Source of the DNA: Hepatocystis sp. ex Piliocolobus tephrosceles
Taxonomy: Eukaryota > Apicomplexa > Aconoidasida > Haemosporida > Plasmodiidae
NCBI GenBank assembly: GCA_902459845.2
Contig: CABPSV020000583.1
Location: 1-12,902, forward strand
Length of the DNA stretch: 12,902 nucleotides
Direction: 5' to 3'
Positions 1 through 5,610 of the stretch are shown here, piece by piece. The notes under the pieces were generated by a model that saw only the letters and a program-made list of their open reading frames with translations, searched no databases and was not told the origin of the DNA. Both the position numbers and the translations under genes were made by a program. Each line of letters starts with the position of its first letter. Position 1 is the first letter of the stretch.

Positions 1-168
1 TCATATATCAAATAAAAATTTTAATATTTAATTTTTAGTAAACAATTTGTCTTATTTATTTTATTTTTTTAAGGAATCAAAACATTTTTATATATAACCA
101 TATATTTTTTATAATCTTCCTTCCATTTTTAAAATTTAATATTTATACTTTAATAAAAACCATTCAAA
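1..168 (+). promoter_or_regulatory. CSP 5' flank / 5' UTR (partial)
   Basis: This is A/T-rich non-coding sequence directly upstream of the CSP start codon. It contains no upstream ATG on the + strand, so the ATG at 169 is the first available start. The start context is AAA ATG A, typical of Plasmodium. I see no TGCATG core (the motif of the sporozoite factor AP2-Sp) within these 168 bases, so the promoter elements that give sporozoite-stage expression probably lie further upstream, outside the window. Confidence 0.6.
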
Positions 169-1206
169 ATGACAAAATTAGTTACCATAGCCGCCATATC
201 TTCATTTTTGTTGGCAAACACACTTTTGCCTGAATCCCGAGTTAATGCACATATAACTTCAAAAAACTCCAACCACTTAAATAACAATGTGGACATGAGT
301 AATAATTTATTAAATAATTTTAACATTGATAACAGTAATAGAGTATTAAGAGTACTTTATGAAATTGAACAGAATGCTAAAACATTTAATGAAAACAATA
401 AGTACAATAAATATAATCAAATTAAGTCAAGACAATTAGCAGCACAACCAGGGGCAGGAGATCAAGCAGGCGGACAACCAGCAGGCGGACAACCAGAAGG
501 CGGACAACCAGCAGGTGGACCAGGAGCAGGTGGACAACCAGCAGGTGGACCAGGAGCAGGTGGACAACCAGCAGGTGGACCAGGAGCAGGTGGACAACCA
601 GCAGGCGGACCAGCAGCAGGTGGACAACCAGCAGGTGGACCAGCAGCAGGAGGACAACCAGCAGGAGGACAACCAGCAGGCGGACAACCAGCAGACGGAC
701 AACCAGCAGGCGGACAACCAGCAGACGGACAACCAGCAGGAGGACAACCAGCAGACGGACAACCAGCAGGCGGGCAACCAGCAGACGGGCAACCAGCAGG
801 CAGACAACCAGCAGGCAGACAACCAGCAGCAGAAAGAAAAAATGAAGAACAAAAAAATGAAGAAAAAAAAAATGAAGAAAAAAAAAATGAAGAAAAAAAA
901 AAAAATGAGAATATGAACAAAAATAATGATAATGCAAACAAATTAAAATCTGATGAAAACGTAACAAAATACTTAGAAAGCCTCCGTGAAAAACTTACAA
1001 CTGAATGGTCTGAATGTAGTGTTACTTGTGGAGAAGGAATTAAAATTAGAAGAACAGCAGCAAGCAAAGAAAAAGCAGCTAAAGATTTAACTTTAGCAGA
1101 TGTTGAAGTTGAAGTTTGTAAATTGGATCCATGTTCTAGTATAGTTAACGTTATTAGCAATTACTTAGGATTATTCATAGTTTTATCTTTATTATATCTA
1201 CATTAA
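169..1206 (+). CDS. CSP: circumsporozoite protein (CSP), complete single exon
   Basis: Major GPI-anchored surface coat protein of the sporozoite, known from the family to act in sporozoite formation, motility and hepatocyte (in birds, macrophage-type) attachment. The 345-aa product has every CSP landmark. A hydrophobic signal peptide covers residues 1 to about 27. An Asn-rich N-terminal domain runs to about residue 87. A degenerate region I (RQLAAQP, 88-94) stands where mammalian parasites have KLKQP. A central repeat domain of Gly/Gln/Pro/Ala decapeptides spans about 95-220, followed by a KNEE(K/Q) charged linker (about 223-246). A thrombospondin type-I repeat with EWSECSVTCG (279-288) carries four cysteines (283, 287, 317, 322). 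A C-terminal hydrophobic tail (about 325-345) after CSS serves as the GPI-attachment signal. Length is in the usual CSP range and there is no intron, as in other species. Identity is essentially certain. The avian-lineage assignment rests on repeat type plus base composition and is inference. Confidence 0.98.
   Translation: MTKLVTIAAISSFLLANTLLPESRVNAHITSKNSNHLNNNVDMSNNLLNNFNIDNSNRVLRVLYEIEQNAKTFNENNKYNKYNQIKSRQLAAQPGAGDQAGGQPAGGQPEGGQPAGGPGAGGQPAGGPGAGGQPAGGPGAGGQPAGGPAAGGQPAGGPAAGGQPAGGQPAGGQPADGQPAGGQPADGQPAGGQPADGQPAGGQPADGQPAGRQPAGRQPAAERKNEEQKNEEKKNEEKKNEEKKKNENMNKNNDNANKLKSDENVTKYLESLREKLTTEWSECSVTCGEGIKIRRTAASKEKAAKDLTLADVEVEVCKLDPCSSIVNVISNYLGLFIVLSLLYLH
454..831 (+). repeat. CSP central repeat array, 30-bp GC-rich units
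   Basis: In-frame minisatellite encoding decapeptides. Five units of GGQPAGGPGA / GGQPAGGPAA are followed by one GGQPAGGQPA, four GGQPADGQPA units and a terminal GRQPAGRQPA. The DNA is clearly GC-rich, in sharp contrast to the very AT-rich flanks, because Gly, Pro and Ala codons dominate. Synonymous changes (ggt, ggc, gga, ggg) mark sub-blocks, so the array has expanded in at least two waves. In CSP this region is the immunodominant B-cell epitope and varies fastest between species. Confidence 0.95.
832..915 (+). repeat. KNEE(K/Q) 15-bp tandem repeat inside CSP
   Basis: A second, independent tandem repeat lies directly after the main array: about four 15-bp units of the type aatgaagaaaaaaaa, coding KNEEK or KNEEQ. 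It is purine-only on the coding strand and AT-rich, the opposite composition from the preceding array. It makes a highly charged linker between the repeat domain and the thrombospondin-type C terminus. Confidence 0.85.
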
Positions 1207-1477
1207 ATCTAAAAAATATTTGCATGGTACTTATATTTATGTATATTTTTTTTTTTTTTTTTTTTTTTCGTCAATGAAATGCCATTAAAGGATTCACTTA
1301 TTTATATTTATATGAAACAACATTCATATAAATATTATGTGTAATTTTTATATATTTATATAGTAAAAAAAAAGTATATAATTTAGGTTTTTTGCTTTAA
1401 GTGTGATTTGTGTTTATATAATTTGTCACATAGAATATTATATTAAAAGAATATATATGTATATATAGAGATAAATA

Positions 1478-1524
<47 letters not shown>

Positions 1525-1943
1525 TTACACTTATTTTTTTTTTCATATATCAATCAAATAATTAAACTCATTAAAACATATATGTTTTACAAACATATTT
1601 TCTTAATTATTAATTTTATTATAAAATAGACGTTTTACAAATACAATAATGTTTTTATAAAATTATACATATTTAAAAAAAAAAAAAACGAACTAACAAA
1701 ATATTGAATATCAAAATTATATTCTTCATTATTAATAAGTTTTTTTTATAATACTTAAACAATAACTGTAGCTAACTATAATAAATTTACACGTTTCCAA
1801 TTACAACTAAAATGTAGATAAAAAAAAAAATGATATATTCAAGTGATTGTTAACATATAAAATGATAAATTAATAAATAAAAAGAAATGTTTGTTATATA
1901 TTATATTAATACTACTATTATTTAACAAGCACTACTGTAAATG
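1207..1943. other. intergenic region, CSP 3' flank
   Basis: No supportable gene. It holds the CSP 3' UTR and low-complexity AT sequence: T tracts at about 1246-1268 and 1494-1523, a short (TA)n run before the second tract, and an A tract near 1675-1688. A TGCATG occurs at about 1222, just after the CSP stop, but in a 3' flank it has no obvious meaning. Confidence 0.6.
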
Positions 1944-2309
1944 AAAAAAAAAAAAAAAAACTAATTCATATGTAATTTTTTTTAAATATAGCATAAAATA
2001 GCTAGTTCAACTTTGAGTATAACAAATAAAAAAAAAAAAAAAAACTGTTAATCATATATATATTTTTTTTAAATACAACGAAGAATAGATATTTAGACTT
2101 TAAAAATAACAAAACAAAAGGAAAAAAAAAAAAAATTGACTCATTAAAAAATATTTTTTTAATTCAATACAAAATAAATATTTTGGCTTTGAGAAAAACA
2201 ACAAAAAAAAAAAAAAAAACAAAAAAAAACTAAAATATATATTTCTTTTTAAATAAAGTACAAAACAGCTAGTTAATTTAGTTTGTTTTAGAAAAAAAAA
2301 AAACTAGTG

Positions 2310-2313
<4 letters not shown>
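1944..2313. repeat. degenerate 87-90 bp tandem repeat, four copies plus part of a fifth
   Basis: Each unit runs as an A tract, then ACTAAT-like or equivalent sequence, a short CATATAT-like stretch, a T run of 5-8, AAATA or AATTC, an ATAxAAAATAG-type segment, CTAGTT or ATATTT, a CTTTGAG-like segment, AACAA and the next A tract. The end of the T run falls at 1984, 2071, 2161 and 2251, giving spacings of 87, 90 and 90. The fifth copy begins near 2302 (ACTAGTG) and passes into the (TA)n tract. Copies are strongly diverged, so this is an old array. It lies in the promoter-side region of the glutaredoxin-like gene. Confidence 0.7.

Positions 2314-2355
<42 letters not shown>
2314..2355. repeat. (TA)n dinucleotide tract
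   Basis: About 42 bp of uninterrupted alternating AT, ending 39 bp before the glutaredoxin-like start codon. It sits where the fifth copy of the 87-90 bp repeat should carry its CATATAT stretch, which suggests the microsatellite expanded from that stretch. It is probably length-polymorphic and part of the 5' UTR or core promoter. Confidence 0.9.
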
Positions 2356-2359
<4 letters not shown>

Positions 2360-2394
2360 ACGCATATAAACACATTTATTCACTTTTGTTTACA

Positions 2395-3218
2395 ATGATA
2401 GCAAAATGCGAATTTAAAATTTTTAACCCTTTAATAAAATTGGCCATAAGCAAAAACAACTATTATTTTTTGAATACAGTGTCAAAAAATTATATAAGTA
2501 CTTCATCGCAAGACAAGAAAAATGGAAATATTTCAAATAACGTTGTAAATAGTAATAACGGGTTTACGGATTTTGAAAAAACGGAAGTGTATCAGGTTAA
2601 CAAAAAAAAAAAAAAAAAAAAACTATGAGTTAATAAAATTTTTGACGCACACTTTTTTAAGTTTCACATGAAATATTGAAAATTTAGATATTATCTTTTC
2701 ATTTAAGTACTCTTTTTTAATATTTATGCCTGTTGTCAATTCAAAATACGTACATTTTTTTTTATTCTGTAGAGCTTAAAAATGAAAATTAAAGAAATTC
2801 TTGAACAAGAAAATATAGTTTTATTTATGAAAGGAACACCTGAACAGCCTTTGTGTGGATATAGCGCTAATGTTATTTTTTTTTTTTTTTTATTTTATTT
2901 TATTTTTTTTTTTATATATATTTTTTTTTACTTATCAAATCTTATTTAGTTAAATAGAAGTGCATATTAATAGTATTACTAAATTAAAAAAATATATATT
3001 TTATTTTTGTACAGGTTGTTCGTATACTGAACAGTATGCAAGTGAAGGATTATGTATATATTGATGTAATGAAGAATAATAATTTGCGTGCAGCCATAAA
3101 GATATATAGCAATTGGCCTTATATTCCCCATTTATATGTTAAAAATAATTTTATTGGAGGTTCTGATATAATATCAGATTTATACAATAAGGGAGAATTA
3201 GAAAACATAATAAAATAA
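2395..3218 (+). CDS. GLP1: monothiol (1-Cys) glutaredoxin-like protein, GLP1 type, three exons
   Basis: Monothiol glutaredoxins of the Grx5 class bind and transfer [2Fe-2S] clusters and work in organellar iron-sulfur assembly. I join 2395-2595, 2773-2871 and 3015-3218, all phase-0 junctions, giving 167 aa. The join restores family order: FMKGTPEQP ahead of the active site, CGYS at 95-98, then VVRILNS, WPYIPHLYV (cis-Pro at 138), and GGSD at 148-151, which binds glutathione in the family. The usual active-site motif is CGFS; here Phe is Tyr. The start ATG at 2395 is the first in frame, and about 65 residues precede the domain. This N-terminal part is basic and lacks acidic residues early on, compatible with an organellar targeting peptide (inference). 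Donors read GTTAAC and GTTATT rather than the common GTAAG/GTATR, so the exon 1 edge is the least certain. It lies downstream of CSP on the same strand, as I recall for P. falciparum. Confidence 0.9.
2596..2772 (+). other. GLP1 intron 1 (177 bp)
   Basis: Donor GTTAAC follows codon CAG. The intron starts with an A tract, contains in-frame stops, and ends in a pyrimidine-rich stretch and TCTGTAG. Removing it keeps the frame and joins the N-terminal extension to SLKMKIKEIL. Using the next AG, two bases on, would shift the frame. Confidence 0.75.
2872..3014 (+). other. GLP1 intron 2 (143 bp)
   Basis: Donor GTTATT sits directly before a long T tract and the acceptor is TTGTACAG. It interrupts the gene just after the active site, between SAN and VVRILNS. 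The join exactly restores the spacing expected of monothiol glutaredoxins, so both edges are well supported. Confidence 0.88.
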
Positions 3219-3441
3219 TTTTTTTTTTTTTTTTTTTTTAACATATGTTACTAATTATGAATGTATTTATGAATATTCGTAGGTTATAATTTTTATTATT
3301 TGTGTCTTTATGTTAAACTGAATATACACATACATATGTGTTTATACAACAACTGAGAGTTCCCCGTTTGTTTTTTTTGCACAACTGTGCGTGTTTTATG
3401 TTTCTCGTGTGTATTGTAATTATTAAATGTATTATACCCTT

Positions 3442-3469
3442 ATAGATACATATATATACATGTATCTAT
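3442..3469. repeat. perfect 10-bp inverted repeat with 8-nt loop
   Basis: The left arm ATAGATACAT (3442-3451) and right arm ATGTATCTAT (3460-3469) are exact reverse complements around an 8-nt AT-rich loop. Its place between two convergent genes makes a transcript 3'-end role possible. In DNA this AT-rich a palindrome of this size can also arise by chance. Confidence 0.6.
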
Positions 3470-3590
3470 GGACATAAACTGAATAGTTTTATAAATTTTA
3501 TTAATTATTCCGATAAATACAAAAGTAGCTTTTTTATTGTTCAAAACATGTTATATACTATTAATTAATATACATTATTGTTGAATTGTG

Positions 3591-3638
<48 letters not shown>
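3591..3638. repeat. 48-bp poly(dA) tract
   Basis: Uninterrupted run of 48 A on the + strand in the gap between two convergent genes. Poly(dA:dT) tracts of this size exclude nucleosomes and are common in AT-rich Plasmodium intergenic DNA. The exact length is prone to assembly error. Confidence 0.9.
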
Positions 3639-3640
<2 letters not shown>

Positions 3641-3761
3641 AAATAAAGGCTATATATATTATTGTAAAGTATAAATATTACATATATTCACATATGTATA
3701 TTTAGGGCTATGAAAAAAAAAAAAAAAAAAAATACGATTGTTTTTTTTTTTTGGAAAAAGT

Positions 3762-4288
3762 TTAATATACTGCTCCTTTCTTTTTTTTATCTGCTCCCAT
3801 TTCAAATGTTTTACATCTTTTTAAAGGTAAAAATCTCTTTTTCTTGCATTTTGTACACTCCTGTTAAAAAAAAAAAAAAATTAAAAAAAAAAAAAAACAG
3901 TAATAAAATATATTCATGATGTAATAAAAAACTAATTCATCTTAGTGTTAAAATATATATGCACGAATATGTCATGTAAAACACATAGAAGCAATCACAA
4001 AATATAGCAACATTATATGAGTTCATGTTTATATATAAAACATATAAATGTATATATGTATATATTTTAACTCACCAATTTTAGTACAACTTTTTTAGTA
4101 GTTTTGGCTTTTTTTTTAAAAACTGGTTTTGTTTGACCTCCAAAACCTTTCTGTTTCATGTCGTATCTTCTTCTTCCCTGTGCTGCTGACCTTTCCTTTC
4201 CTTTTTTATATTGACTTACTTTATGCATAGTATGTTTTTTACATTTGTTGCTACAATAAGTTCTTCTTGTTTTTGGAACATTCACCAT
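3762..4288 (-). CDS. RPL44: 60S ribosomal protein eL42 (L44), two exons
   Basis: Large-subunit ribosomal protein at the E site. I join exon 1 (4288-4076, 71 aa) and exon 2 (3860-3762, 32 aa plus stop) in phase 0, giving 103 aa, against about 105 in other eukaryotes. Exon 1 carries the [12 protein letters not shown] start, [14 protein letters not shown] and [12 protein letters not shown]. Exon 2 continues with [19 protein letters not shown] and ends [12 protein letters not shown]. Four zinc-binding cysteines are in place: C12, C16, C73 and C76. Pro55, in GGQTKPVF, is kept; changing this proline gives cycloheximide resistance in yeasts, so a sensitive ribosome is expected (established knowledge plus inference). 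Differences from most eukaryotes are T for H in RCKHF and a shortened tail. The start context is AAAA ATG G. It is convergent with GLP1. Confidence 0.95.
3861..4075 (-). other. eL42 intron (215 bp)
   Basis: On the minus strand the donor is GTGAGT directly after codon TTG (Leu71), and reading through hits TAA two codons later. The acceptor is a T-rich stretch ending TAACAG before GAG TGT. The join gives the universally conserved LECxxC motif of eL42, so both edges are secure. Confidence 0.92.
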
Positions 4289-4590
4289 TTTTGATAAAGT
4301 TAATTTAAGGGTAAAAGAAGTTAAAAAAATTATTCTATTTTTTATAAATAAATATATATATATATTTAATATGTTTAATTTAATATATTTATAAGTTTAT
4401 AAGTTCATGCGTTTATATATAGTTTTTTATTTTTTTAAATGATATAATCTTATGAAAAAATATAATTTCTTGTTATGTTATCTTTAACACTTTGTAAATG
4501 ACATACCTCAAAAAAATCACAATTTTGCGTAGTGTAAAAATAAGTATTTTTTTTTTATATATTATAATAATGTTATAAATTTTATTTTTT

Positions 4591-4654
<64 letters not shown>

Positions 4655-5016
4655 GCATGAATAATAAAAGCATCATATTCATGTAAAAATAATGCTTTCT
4701 GTTTTTGTTTCCTCCTAGAGGTTAAAGTGGGATTTTTTTTTAATAGTAAAAATTGTGGTCATACTACCAGTGCAGCAAAAAAAAAAAAAAAAAAAAAAAA
4801 GGTAAACAGTTATTTTATGCTCTATAAACAAAATTTCTTTTAAACGTTACATTCAATATTTAAAAAATTAAAGAATTTGATAAAAAAAGCAAAAAATAAC
4901 ATTTTGAATTAGCTAAAAAAAATGTTTATTTATTTTGAACTTCCTGATCATTCAAACAATTATTCGTATGATATATGTACACATGCTAACTAGTTATTTT
5001 ATTTTATTTTATTTTA

Positions 5017-5053
<37 letters not shown>

Positions 5054-5610
5054 CCTTCAATTTTTCATACAGTTTTATAAATTTATATTTATTTTTTTTT
5101 ATTTTTTGTGAATAAGTATATAAAGTAAAAAAAAAGTTACATAGGTTTAATTTTTCTATTTGTTGCATTTTTAAAAAACAAAAATGACTAAACAAGTGAA
5201 AATAGAAAAAATAAAAAAAAAAAAAATAAAATAAAAAAAAAAGTATATATATAAAAATAAAATCCATCAAATTGTAGCAGCGTGTCTGTTGTAGTATGGT
5301 ACTTGTATATATATATATGTATATGTTAATAAGCAAAAGGGGGTAAGTAACCCTATAAAATATCTCTTTAATTATTATATATGCAAAAAGCATTCAAAAA
5401 AGAAAAAAAAAAAAAAAAAAAAAAAAATGTACGTGATATTAAAAAAAAGGAGCACTATAAATAAATAAAAAGGGAAGAATATATTTTTTTAAAGAATCTT
5501 TTTTGAAACATATGTACACCGCATAACAGTTATGTATATATATATATTATTTGCACAAGGCGTATTACGTATATTGAAATTGTTCGTAATGCTTTGTTTA
5601 CCTATTTAAA
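4289..5610. other. intergenic region: eL42 promoter and 3' flank of the large gene
   Basis: About 1.3 kb without a supportable gene. The first few hundred bases upstream of eL42 should be its promoter and 5' UTR (read on the minus strand). A tracts lie at about 4595-4620 and 4777-4800, T at about 5024-5051, and A at about 5402-5426, with a (TA)n at about 4630-4653. Two patches are less AT-rich: about 4693-4776, and about 5270-5360, which includes a GGGGGTAAGTAACCC stretch. The part nearest 5610 is the 3' UTR of the large minus-strand gene. Confidence 0.6.
4693..4776. other. less AT-rich patch, possible structured RNA (speculative)
   Basis: An 84-bp stretch of clearly higher GC and complexity than its surroundings. 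It contains a CCTC-CTA-GAGG hairpin (4711-4721) and a TGGT-CATACT-ACCA hairpin (4756-4769), and is followed directly by an A tract. I do not recognise an RNA family, and the stems are only four base pairs. It is recorded because in genomes this AT-rich, short GC-elevated islands outside genes are often non-coding RNAs. Confidence 0.25.

Larger units (their letters stand above)
3219..3761. other. convergent intergenic region between GLP1 and eL42
   Basis: Both flanking genes end here, so it should hold two 3' UTRs and terminators. Contents: a T tract right after the GLP1 stop, a more GC-rich patch at about 3346-3416, an inverted repeat at 3442-3469, a 48-bp A tract at 3591-3638, and another A tract at about 3713-3732. 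No coding sequence can be supported. Confidence 0.65.

Noticed and set aside
422..1160. Long minus-strand open frames (422-967, 436-852, 462-1160) and an alternative + frame (515-916) across CSP
   Set aside because: They are stop-free only because the CSP repeats are GC-rich and periodic. Their products are monotonous Leu/Val, Cys/Trp or Gln/Asp strings without homology, and the CSP frame is certain.
2356..2394. Earlier in-frame start for the glutaredoxin-like protein at 2356
   Set aside because: The codon at 2356 is TTG, inside the end of the (TA)n tract. The first in-frame ATG is at 2395 with CA immediately before it, and gives a sensible targeting-like N terminus.
3710..3919. 69-codon + frame in the eL42 3' end
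   Set aside because: Antisense to eL42 exon 2 and its flanking A tracts; the minus-strand exon is clearly the real gene.
4755..4772. Similarity of GTGGTCATACTACC to the start of 5S rRNA (GGCCATACCACC)
   Set aside because: Only about a dozen bases match loosely. The rest of 5S (internal control region and closing helix) is absent and an A tract follows at once.
5004..5393. Minus-strand frame of 129 codons in the intergenic region
   Set aside because: Mostly translated homopolymer (poly-Phe, poly-Tyr, poly-Lys) and (TA)n. The short MQQIEKLNLCN part looks more like protein but has no recognisable family or splice partner.
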